Shown: one piece after another, positions 40,974-48,632 of the stretch | Layout of the letters: every line of letters starts with the position of its first letter | How positions within the stretch are numbered: the stretch's first letter is position 1 | Assembly (NCBI GenBank): GCA_035342095.1 | Contig: DAOQWL010000025.1 | Coordinates: 1-64,000, forward strand | Direction: 5' to 3' | DNA length: 64,000 nt | Source: PLanc-01 sp035342095 | GTDB lineage: Bacteria > Planctomycetota > Phycisphaerae > Sedimentisphaerales > Anaerobacaceae | Notes under the pieces: model-generated | Told to the model about the DNA's origin: nothing | What the model saw: the letters and a program-made list of their open reading frames with translations, nothing else | Database searches by the model: none | Made by a program: the position numbers and the translations under genes

Positions 40974-42113
40974 ATGGCATCGCAGCCCAACACACGTCGT
41001 GAGTTCCTGAAGATGGCGGGCCTTGGCGTGGCGGCGCTGACCACAGGCCTGAGTGTCCGTGCGGAGGACCAGCAGGGGCAACCCGCCATTGATCCGCAGT
41101 TCTTCGTCCGGCCGGAGGAACTGACGCTGAAGTTCCGCAATCGCCAGGCTCCTCGGCGGCTTTCATTCGCCAACTACCGCGGCTCGCCCGACGCGTGGCG
41201 CCGCGACTGCCGCGCGAAGCTGGCGGAACTGTTGGGCTTCTCGCCGCCGGCGCCGTGCAAGGCCCGCCTGTTGCGGACCACCACCTGTGGCGAGGTTGCC
41301 ATCGAGCTGTGGATTATGCAGGTCGACGATTCCCTCTCGATCCCGGCGTATTTCCTCTCGCCTCGGTCCGGCTCGAAGAAGGGCCTGATGGCCATCCACG
41401 GCCACGGCCAGGCGGAGCCCTGCGTCGGGTCGGCGGACGACTACCACCACGCGTTCGCGCTGAACCTCGCCCGCGCGGGCCATGCGGTGCTCTGTCCGGC
41501 GCTTCGCGGGTTCGGGGCTCTGGGCGATGTCGCCCGCGGCTTGGAGAACCACTGCCTGGACTACTGGGTCTCCAGTCGGGGCCACCAGTTCACGCTCGTT
41601 ACCGACGCCTTCCTCTACGGGAAGACCCTGATTGGCCAGACCATCGAGGACCTGCTCCGCTGGGAGCAGTGGCTCGCGGACGCCAAGGGCATCACCACGC
41701 TCGACGTTGCGGGCATCTCTTACGGCGGCGATCTGGCGATTACCTATCCCGCGCTCAGCGAGCGGGTGCGGAAGATCTACTCCAGCGGTAGTCTCGGCTC
41801 GTTCTCCGTGGTCTTCTCCCGCTGTTACAACGCGCCAGCCCACTGCATCCCGGGCGTGCTGCAATGGATGGACCGCAGTGACATCGCGGGCCTGAGCGCC
41901 CCGCGTCCCATCCGGCTCCACTATGGCGAAGGCGACGTGATCGCCCCCTGGAACAACTCGGCTTCCTACAACGAGACGGTCGAGCCCTCCATGGCGGAGT
42001 TGAAGGCGATCTACGAAGCCTTCAACGCTCAGGACCAGGTCAGCCTCCGCGTGACGCCCAAGGCGATGCACGAGATGGAAAACGAAGACCTGAAGGAATT
42101 CCTGGCCGGCTGA
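40974..42113 (+). CDS. Tat-exported alpha/beta hydrolase (acetyl-ester hydrolase type)
   Basis: A 379-residue protein. Tat signal TRREFLKMAGLGVAALTTGL (about 8-27). Hydrolase motifs: MAIHGHGQAEP (oxyanion), nucleophile Ser in VAGISYGGDLAITYP (about 246), Asp in LHYGEGDVIAPWN (about 323) and His in PKAMHEMENED (about 366). It resembles planctomycete acetylxylan-esterase/dienelactone-type hydrolases that deacetylate glycans. ATG 40974 has an excellent AGGGAGG; the longer frame from 40815 runs through the palindromic element. Works plausibly with the upstream GH51-like enzyme. Confidence 0.82.
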   Translation: MASQPNTRREFLKMAGLGVAALTTGLSVRAEDQQGQPAIDPQFFVRPEELTLKFRNRQAPRRLSFANYRGSPDAWRRDCRAKLAELLGFSPPAPCKARLLRTTTCGEVAIELWIMQVDDSLSIPAYFLSPRSGSKKGLMAIHGHGQAEPCVGSADDYHHAFALNLARAGHAVLCPALRGFGALGDVARGLENHCLDYWVSSRGHQFTLVTDAFLYGKTLIGQTIEDLLRWEQWLADAKGITTLDVAGISYGGDLAITYPALSERVRKIYSSGSLGSFSVVFSRCYNAPAHCIPGVLQWMDRSDIAGLSAPRPIRLHYGEGDVIAPWNNSASYNETVEPSMAELKAIYEAFNAQDQVSLRVTPKAMHEMENEDLKEFLAG

Positions 42114-42489
42114 CCCGCCTCGCGGCGGAGGGGGCGTCTTGCCCATCTCGTTCTCACGTCGAACCTTGGGACATGCATGAGTTGCACGAGTAGTATGTAG
42201 TTCTTGCACACTCCGACGGGCATGATCCCTCCCCTTTGCATGTCCCTGGCGCTCGCGCCGATTGTCGGAAAAGGAGCTTGCATCCAGGATGGCAAGAGCA
42301 TACGATGTCCCGACTTTGTTAGCGATGTCACGACCATGTCACGCGGAGGTCACGAACAGGTCACGGTCCGGATCGTCAAGCGCGACCGTCGCGCGTGACA
42401 TCGCGACAGGAGAATGGAATCTAACGTGTGAAGAACAACGCATCGGCAGGTGGTGTTGACTTCCTGGTGTATCTAAGAAGGGGACGAAT
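42114..42489. other. Regulatory stretch upstream of the outer-membrane barrel gene
   Basis: No gene seen. The notable content is the fourfold 11-bp repeat at 42326-42365 and a gcgcgaccgtcgcgcg hairpin near 42389-42404. Confidence 0.5.
42326..42365 (+). promoter_or_regulatory. Four tandem TGTCACG boxes at 11-bp period (Pho-box-like)
   Basis: TGTCACG at 42326, TGTCACG at 42337, GGTCACG at 42348 and GGTCACG at 42359, each separated by 4 nt. Seven-base direct repeats with 4-nt spacers are the PhoB/OmpR-family site layout, and TGTCAC is close to the Pho-box half-site. Located about 125 bp upstream of the barrel gene. Confidence 0.6.
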
Positions 42490-43077
42490 ATGAAGAAACT
42501 CGGTATCGGTGCAGTAGCAGTGTTGCTTTGGGTGTCTGTGGGCAGTGGCGTCGCGACCGCCGAGGTCACCGTGGGCGCGGGCTACCAGGCGATGTTCCTG
42601 GGGGATTTCTTCCAGGGCGCCAGTGTACGGGCCTGGGTCGATGACAAATGGGGTTTTGAAGGGAACATCCAGCAGGCCAATCTGGACCTGGATGTGGACA
42701 CCGTGGACTTGGACGATCCGAACGATAGGTATACGTTTGGGGCAGACGGGGATCTGTACTTCCTGTCCGGCAAGATCATATATGCCCCGATCATCAAGGA
42801 GAACAGCAAGTTCTACTTCGGCTTCGAAGTGGGATACGGCGAAGCCAGTCTGGATGTCGGCACGGCCGACCTGGATGCGGATGTCTTTGCGTTCGGACCG
42901 CTGTTCGGCGCTGAATACCGCTTCCAGGAAATACCCGAGCTGGGGTTCAACTGGGAAGTCGGCTACCGTTTCGGTGAGGCCAACGGCAGTGGTGACACGT
43001 CGAGCACGAAGATGGATCTTGACGCGTCCATCTCCGGCATCACCGTGTGTCTGGGCGTGCACTACTACTTCAACTAG
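42490..43077 (+). CDS. Outer-membrane beta-barrel protein (OmpW/porin-like fold)
   Basis: A 195-residue exported protein: signal peptide (about 1-24, ending VATA), then alternating amphipathic strands with Gly and aromatic girdles (VTVGAGYQAMFLGDFFQG, FYFGFEVGYGEASLDVG, AFGPLFGAEYRFQEIP, FNWEVGYRFGEANG) and a final strand ending VCLGVHYYFN with the C-terminal aromatic expected of BAM substrates. Asp-rich loops (LDVDTVDLDDPNDR; TKMDLDAS) suggest cation binding. About eight strands. Strong AAGGGGAC ribosome site. Probably regulated through the tandem boxes upstream. Confidence 0.78.
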   Translation: MKKLGIGAVAVLLWVSVGSGVATAEVTVGAGYQAMFLGDFFQGASVRAWVDDKWGFEGNIQQANLDLDVDTVDLDDPNDRYTFGADGDLYFLSGKIIYAPIIKENSKFYFGFEVGYGEASLDVGTADLDADVFAFGPLFGAEYRFQEIPELGFNWEVGYRFGEANGSGDTSSTKMDLDASISGITVCLGVHYYFN

Positions 43078-43182
43078 TGGAGTGCAGGACCGGATTCTCG
43101 TCGAGTGACGATAGGTTAGGATTTCACACCAGGAAGTCAGCCGCCTGTCGTCACGTCCTACGGGGGAGTCTCTCACGGTGCG

Positions 43183-44031
43183 TCAGGCCATGGCCGCCGC
43201 CAGGGCGGCGGCGATTGTGACGCCGTTGAACATCGCGTGCATGAAGATCGGGCGCAAGAGCGAACCGCTCTTCTCGTAACAGTAGCCCAGACCCAACGCC
43301 AGCACGAATAAGGCGGGCCAGTGCTCGCTGTTGGCGTGAATGGCGGAGAACAGGACCGACGTGATCGCGATGGCGACCCAGGGCCGGTCGAGATAGGACC
43401 GGATCATCGTCTGGAACAGGCCTCGGAAAATCATCTCCTCCACCAGGGGGGCGACTGCCACCGCCAGGACGATCATCAGGATCTGCAAGGGCGCCGAGCC
43501 GGAGCCTGTGATAATCTCCAGGGCTTCGTGCTGGGGCACCTCGAACTCCGGATCGATTTGCTTCATCACCAGCATGGTCAGACTCATCATCGCCATGACG
43601 AGCGGCCAGACCGCCGCCAGGGTGAGAAATGCGTGAACCAGGTCTTTGGGGATGGTCGCCGGTCGCAGGCCGAGACCCTTGAGCCCGCGGACGAAGGTCA
43701 TCCGGGCGACGACGAGAACCAGGACGACCACTGCCAGCGACCCGAGTGTGCCCGCGAACTGGGTGAGGAACACGCCTTGCCACGTCTGGAGCCGGCGGGT
43801 GAACAGGGCCGCGAGGCTTGCGAGAGTGGCCGTGCCGGCGAACCATGCGAAGAACACCGCGAACGGCGTCAGGAAAATCATGCTCGTGCGACGGGGTTTC
43901 GAGCGGGCGAGGGCCTTGCGCCCCAGGGACGTGGTCAGCAGCCATCCGGCGAAGACGGCGACCCCGATCACCACGGGGATCACATCCGCCGGACTGGTCG
44001 GCGGAACTTGTTGTTCGAGTCCTTGGGACAC
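43183..44031 (-). CDS. CPBP family intramembrane metalloprotease
   Basis: An integral membrane protein of about 282 residues. The CPBP/Abi motifs are in order: APLVEEMIFRGLFQTMI (EExxxR), a helix with FSAIHANSEHWPALFVLALG (FxxxH) and a final HAMFNGVTIA (HxxxN). Seven or eight hydrophobic segments. Family members process prenylated proteins, anti-sigma factors or bacteriocins; target unknown here. The start is unclear: I use GTG 44031, since the open frame up to ATG 44172 covers the probable murA promoter and adds a Cys-rich, non-conserved leader. Divergent from murA. Confidence 0.82.
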   Translation of the reverse strand: MSQGLEQQVPPTSPADVIPVVIGVAVFAGWLLTTSLGRKALARSKPRRTSMIFLTPFAVFFAWFAGTATLASLAALFTRRLQTWQGVFLTQFAGTLGSLAVVVLVLVVARMTFVRGLKGLGLRPATIPKDLVHAFLTLAAVWPLVMAMMSLTMLVMKQIDPEFEVPQHEALEIITGSGSAPLQILMIVLAVAVAPLVEEMIFRGLFQTMIRSYLDRPWVAIAITSVLFSAIHANSEHWPALFVLALGLGYCYEKSGSLLRPIFMHAMFNGVTIAAALAAAMA

Positions 44032-44170
44032 GGGATTGCGGATTTGCTCTTTACAATCTGTGATCGAGCGTTTATGTTTCCGACATCGGATGCAGCAGGC
44101 CGCAGAGGTTGCCGGTCTGGCTGCAAGGTCTTCAATAGTAAGTCCCAGATTTGAAATAGCAAACCGAAAC

Positions 44171-45448
44171 ATGGATGTATTTCGCATAGAAGGCCCGGTC
44201 CGCCTGGCGGGCCACGTGGATGTCAACGGATCGAAGAACGCCTCGCTGCCCATCATGGCGGCTGCCCTCCTGGCGCCGGGCAACTCGACGTTGCTCGGGG
44301 TGCCCCATCTTGCGGATATCAGCGTCTTCAAGGACTTGATCGGCCAGTTGGGCTGCAGGGTGGAGCGTCGCGACGACGGCGTGCTCACGATCGACGCGAC
44401 CAAGATCGATAATCCCGTCGGGCCGTACGACATCGTCCGCAAGATGCGGGCGAGCGTTTGTATCCTCGGGCCGCTGCTGGCGCGGTGCGGGCGGGTGGAG
44501 GTTTCGATGCCCGGCGGCTGCGCCATCGGCGACCGGCCCATCGATCTGCACCTGAATGGCCTCCGCCAGCTCGGCGCCCAGATCCACCTCAAGAACGGCT
44601 ATGTCATCGCGGAAGCCCCCCAGGGCCTGACCGGGGCCAGCATCTTCCTCGGCGGTCCCTTCGGGAGCACGGTTCTGGGCACCGCCAACGTCATGATGGC
44701 CGCGACGCTGGCGAAGGGGCGAACCATCATCGAGTCGGCGGCGTGCGAGCCGGAGATTACCGATCTGGCGAACTGCCTCAACGCCATGGGCGCCCGGGTC
44801 GGCGGGATCGGTTCGCCGCGATTGGTCATCGACGGCGTGAGCCATCTGCACCCCGTGCAGTACCGCGTCATCCCCGACCGCATCGAAGCGGGGACCTTCA
44901 TGGCCGCCGCTGCGATCACCGGCGGCGAGGTGCGTATCAGTCACTGTCGCCTTGAGGACATGATGGCGGTCGTGGATCGCCTGCGACTCATCGGCATCAC
45001 GGTGGAACCCGACGGCGACGGGTGCATGGTCGTCGGCGCGGAGAGCTTCCAGCCTACGGACATCACGACGCAGCCGTACCCCGGTTTCCCGACCGATCTC
45101 CAGGCCCAGTTCATGGCACTCCTGGCCCTGGCCCACGGCAACAGCGTAGTCGTGGAGAAGATATTTCCCGACAGGTTCCTTCACGTGGCGGAGCTGAACC
45201 GCATGGCGGCCAATCTCCGCAAGGAGGGGTCGGCCGTCATCATCGCGGGGGTGCGCAAGCTCGTGGCGGCGCCCGTGATGGCGTCGGACCTGCGGGCCTC
45301 CGCGGCCCTGGTCATCGCGGGCCTGGCGGCGGAAGGCACGACGATCATCAACCGCGTGTACCACATCGACCGCGGCTACGAACGCATCGAGGAGCGGCTC
45401 AACCTGCTCGGCGCCAAGATCTGGCGAGAGGAGGGGGGCACCGTGTGA
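44171..45448 (+). CDS. murA: UDP-N-acetylglucosamine 1-carboxyvinyltransferase
   Basis: First committed step of peptidoglycan synthesis: transfers enolpyruvate from PEP to UDP-GlcNAc. 425 residues, normal length. Substrate-binding Lys in VNGSKNASLPIMAAALL (about 22), the flexible loop with the fosfomycin-target Cys in VSMPGGCAIGDRPIDLHL (about 119) and the inside-out barrel repeats (GTANVMMAATLAKGRT; RASAALVIAGLAAEGTT). The Cys means it should be fosfomycin sensitive at this site. ATG 44171 is confirmed by the usual MDxFxIEG beginning. Presence supports a peptidoglycan-containing planctomycete. Confidence 0.95.
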   Translation: MDVFRIEGPVRLAGHVDVNGSKNASLPIMAAALLAPGNSTLLGVPHLADISVFKDLIGQLGCRVERRDDGVLTIDATKIDNPVGPYDIVRKMRASVCILGPLLARCGRVEVSMPGGCAIGDRPIDLHLNGLRQLGAQIHLKNGYVIAEAPQGLTGASIFLGGPFGSTVLGTANVMMAATLAKGRTIIESAACEPEITDLANCLNAMGARVGGIGSPRLVIDGVSHLHPVQYRVIPDRIEAGTFMAAAAITGGEVRISHCRLEDMMAVVDRLRLIGITVEPDGDGCMVVGAESFQPTDITTQPYPGFPTDLQAQFMALLALAHGNSVVVEKIFPDRFLHVAELNRMAANLRKEGSAVIIAGVRKLVAAPVMASDLRASAALVIAGLAAEGTTIINRVYHIDRGYERIEERLNLLGAKIWREEGGTV

Positions 45449-45548
45449 TCTCGACGTGCGCTACGCGGAGTGCGACCTGCGTCCCCCAGGTCGTTTCGCA
45501 TGTCGCACGGCGCGTGGCGCACGACGGTTTGTCGCAGAGGGCGTGCGG

Positions 45549-46283
45549 ATGAAGAAGAAACACATCAGGGCGATCCGGTCTGCGATCGTGGCTCTCCTCG
45601 TTCTGGTGGCAGTCGGCGTCGTCGCCGCAGTCCCGCTGGCCAATGCCGCCGTCAAAGCGGTTGTCCAGAAGGCCGGCGTCAAGACCCTGAACGTGAGCGT
45701 CGAAATCGAGAGGGTTCGCACGTCCCTCTTGACCGGGTCCGGTCGCCTGCACCAGATCGCGGTCGCCAATCCCGCGGGCTACCGGGGCCCCTCCCTGCTG
45801 ACGCTGAAATCCGTCGACGCCAGCGCCGAAGTCGGGTCGCTGCTGGGCGACGAGCTGCTCTTTCACAGCGTGCACCTGGAGGGCATGGAGGTCTTCGTCG
45901 AGCAGGACGGCCTGCGGAACAACCTGTACGAGGTTATCGAGCCGCTCCGCGGCTTGCACAAGCCCACCGGCAGGGCCCTGGTCGTTGACCGGCTCACCAT
46001 CGGACAGATCGTGGTCCACGTGTCGATGCCCTCGCTGACCGGACAGTCGCAGACGCGAGTGGTGGATCTCCAGGTCGCTCCGATCACCATGACCGACCTG
46101 GGTCGCAACGAGCGGATGGATACGAAGATCCTGATCGGCAAGGTCCTGCTGGCGGTCGCCGCGGGTGTCGCGGAGCAGGGCGGCGACATCCTGCCCAAAG
46201 AGACTGTCGGGCAGATCACCGACGTGCTCGACAAGGCCCTCGACATCGGCCGAATCCTCTTCGGCGGCAAGAAGGACCCGTAG
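45549..46283 (+). CDS. AsmA-like exported/membrane-anchored protein
   Basis: A 244-residue protein with an uncleaved or cleaved N-terminal segment (MKKKHIRAIRSAIVALLVLV, anchor about 10-30) and a beta-rich body: VEIERVRTSLLTGSGRLHQI, NPAGYRGPSLLTLKSVDASA, LLFHSVHLEGMEVFVEQDGL. The repeated xxLxIxxPxGF/Y..P.LL.L....V pattern is the AsmA / inter-membrane lipid-transfer (RDG) style, though much shorter than AsmA. A helical C-terminus (GVAEQGGDILPKETVGQITD) follows. AGAGGG precedes ATG 45549. About 100 nt after murA; may be an envelope protein. Confidence 0.55.
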   Translation: MKKKHIRAIRSAIVALLVLVAVGVVAAVPLANAAVKAVVQKAGVKTLNVSVEIERVRTSLLTGSGRLHQIAVANPAGYRGPSLLTLKSVDASAEVGSLLGDELLFHSVHLEGMEVFVEQDGLRNNLYEVIEPLRGLHKPTGRALVVDRLTIGQIVVHVSMPSLTGQSQTRVVDLQVAPITMTDLGRNERMDTKILIGKVLLAVAAGVAEQGGDILPKETVGQITDVLDKALDIGRILFGGKKDP

Positions 46284-46391
46284 CCCACCCCGACGCCCAC
46301 GCGAGAGGAGAATGCGGTTGAAACCCCGCAGAGGTTGGGGTATCCTGCCCGGGCAATCTACATCGACACTGTGGAATAGAAAGGATCAGTC

Positions 46392-48374
46392 ATGAGAGTC
46401 GGTCGTATCTTGGCGTCGTTCTGTGTTCTGCTGGTTGTCGGCTGCAGTTCCGTCGCGGGCAACTCCACGAGCGCGGGCTCCGGCGGGAAAGTCTGGCTTT
46501 CCGACCTCGACATCAGTAAGACCCGGCAGGGCTGGGGCGATCCCCACAAGAACCAGTCCGTGGACGGCAACCCGCTGAAGATCGGCGGCAAAACGTTCGA
46601 ACGCGGCCTGGGCACCCACGCCGACAGCATCCTCTATGTCGAGCTCAGCGGCGGCAGCACCCGCTTCACTGCCTTCGTCGGCGTCGATGACGAGGCAGGC
46701 ACTCGCGGCAGTGTCGAGTTCCGTGTCCTGGCCGACGGCAAACAGGTTTACGACAGTGGCCTGCTCAAGAGCGGCGACGCGGCCAGGCAGGTGGACGTCG
46801 ATGTCACCGGCGCCCAGATGCTCGTGCTGTCCGTCGGCTCCGGCGAGGACATGAACTACGACCACGCGGACTGGGCCGATGCGTTCTTCACCGTCGCCGG
46901 GGCGGCCCCCAAGACGGTCGATGCCCCGAAAGAGGAGGCGGTGATCCTGACCCCGAAACCCTCGGCCAAGCCGCGGATCAACAGTCCTCGCGTGTTCGGT
47001 GTTCGACCGGGCTCGCCCGTTCTCTACACCATCGCGGCCTCCGGCCAGCGTCCGATGTGGTTCAATGCGGAGAACCTGCCCGCCGTGCTCAAGATCGACC
47101 GCGAAACCGGCCGGATCACCGGCAAGTTCACCAAGCCCGGCGAGTGCAAGATCACCCTGGTCGCCACGAACGACCTGGGCGAAGCCAAGAGAGAGCTGAA
47201 GATCGTGGTGGGCGACACGCTCGCGCTGACCCCGCCGCTCGGATGGAACAGTTGGAACTGCTGGGGCTGCGCCGTGGACGAGAAAAAGATCCGCGAGGCC
47301 GCCGACGCCATGGTCAAGTCGGGCCTGGTCAATCACGGCTGGCAGTACATCAACATCGACGACTGCTGGATGGTCAAGCCCAACGAGAGCGACCCGACAA
47401 TCGGCGGGCCGACCCGCGATGCAGCCGGACGCATCCTGACCAACAAGCGGTTCCCCGATATGAAGGCCCTCACCGACTACGTCCACAGCCTGGGCCTGAA
47501 GATCGGCACGTACATCTCGCCCGGCCCGTGGACATGCCAGGGATACGAGGGGAGCTGGCAGCACGAGCAGGCGGACGCGATGCAGTTCGCGGAGTGGGGC
47601 TTCGACTACCTCAAGTATGACTGGTGCGGCTATGGCTCCATCGTGTCCAACCCCACGCTGGAGCAGATGGAAGAGCCCTACCTGTTCATGGGCCTGTGCC
47701 TCAGGCGTGCCGGACGGGACATCGTCTACAGCCTGTGCCAGTACGGCATGGGCGACGTCTGGAAATGGGGCGCCGAGGTCGGCGGCAACTGCTGGCGAAC
47801 CACCGGCGACATCAGCGACACCTGGGGCAGCATGAGCGGCATCGGATTCGCCCAGAGCGACAAGGCCCCCTACGGAGGTCCCGGCCACTGGAACGATCCC
47901 GACATGCTCGTCGTCGGCATGGTCGGCTGGGGTCCGAACATCCGCGACAGCCATCTTACGCCCAACGAGCAGTACACGCACATCAGCCTGTGGAGCCTGC
48001 TGTGCTCGCCGCTGCTCATCGGCTGCGACCTGACGCGGCTCGACGAGTTCACGCTGAACCTGCTGACGAATGACGAGGTCCTCGAAGTGAACCAGGACCC
48101 GCTGGGCGAGCAGGCCAGGCGGGTTGCGAAGGATGGTGGTCTGGAGGTCTGGGCCAAGAAGATGGAGGATGGCTCGACCGCAGTGGGCCTGTTCAATCGC
48201 GACGAGACCCCGCAGACGGTCACCGCCAAGTGGTCCGACCTGGGCGTTACCGGCAAGAAGCGGGTCCGCGATCTCTGGCGCCAGAAGGACCTGGGCACGT
48301 TCGAGGGCACATTCGGCGCGGAAGTCCCGCGTCACGGCGTGCTCCTCGTCCGCCTGTTCCCAGCGGCCCAGTAG
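46392..48374 (+). CDS. GH27-type alpha-galactosidase with NPCBM domain, lipoprotein
   Basis: A 660-residue enzyme releasing alpha-galactose (or N-acetylgalactosamine) residues. Lipobox VVGC (Cys18), an NPCBM domain (about 33-165: WLSDLDISKTRQGWGDPHKN, FERGLGTHADSILYVEL, FTAFVGVDDEAG), a small Ig-like domain (about 180-275), the GH27 barrel from TPPLGWNSWNCWGC (about 280), with INIDDCWM, nucleophile Asp in YLKYDWCGYG and acid/base Asp in HWNDPDMLVVG, then a C-terminal beta-sandwich. Anchored in the outer or inner membrane by lipid. The exported mutarotase at 21 kb could process its product. Confidence 0.9.
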   Translation: MRVGRILASFCVLLVVGCSSVAGNSTSAGSGGKVWLSDLDISKTRQGWGDPHKNQSVDGNPLKIGGKTFERGLGTHADSILYVELSGGSTRFTAFVGVDDEAGTRGSVEFRVLADGKQVYDSGLLKSGDAARQVDVDVTGAQMLVLSVGSGEDMNYDHADWADAFFTVAGAAPKTVDAPKEEAVILTPKPSAKPRINSPRVFGVRPGSPVLYTIAASGQRPMWFNAENLPAVLKIDRETGRITGKFTKPGECKITLVATNDLGEAKRELKIVVGDTLALTPPLGWNSWNCWGCAVDEKKIREAADAMVKSGLVNHGWQYINIDDCWMVKPNESDPTIGGPTRDAAGRILTNKRFPDMKALTDYVHSLGLKIGTYISPGPWTCQGYEGSWQHEQADAMQFAEWGFDYLKYDWCGYGSIVSNPTLEQMEEPYLFMGLCLRRAGRDIVYSLCQYGMGDVWKWGAEVGGNCWRTTGDISDTWGSMSGIGFAQSDKAPYGGPGHWNDPDMLVVGMVGWGPNIRDSHLTPNEQYTHISLWSLLCSPLLIGCDLTRLDEFTLNLLTNDEVLEVNQDPLGEQARRVAKDGGLEVWAKKMEDGSTAVGLFNRDETPQTVTAKWSDLGVTGKKRVRDLWRQKDLGTFEGTFGAEVPRHGVLLVRLFPAAQ

Positions 48375-48423
48375 CCCGGCACGCGGTGCTCTGCACAGGC
48401 GAACCGTGCCCGCATCCTCAGTT

Positions 48424-48447
48424 CGTCATTCCCGCAGAAGCAGGAAT
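48424..48447. repeat. Single arm of the GTCATTCC palindromic element
   Basis: cgtcattcccgcagaagcag + gaat, a small hairpin equal in type to the arms at 37467-37550. Confidence 0.55.
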
Positions 48448-48632
48448 GGCATTCCAGGGTCTCCATGAACCCCTATTGCTCGCGTGCAAGTGCGGTCATA
48501 CGCCGGTTGCACCAGGGCGGCGGATCGAGTACAATGGGGGTAGGTGGATGGCGGGCGTTGGTCGGGGCAACCTGACGAAGGTCCGGGTCTCGGACACACC
48601 CGTCGCGGGGGAGGGGTCCGGTGGCGTCGTAG

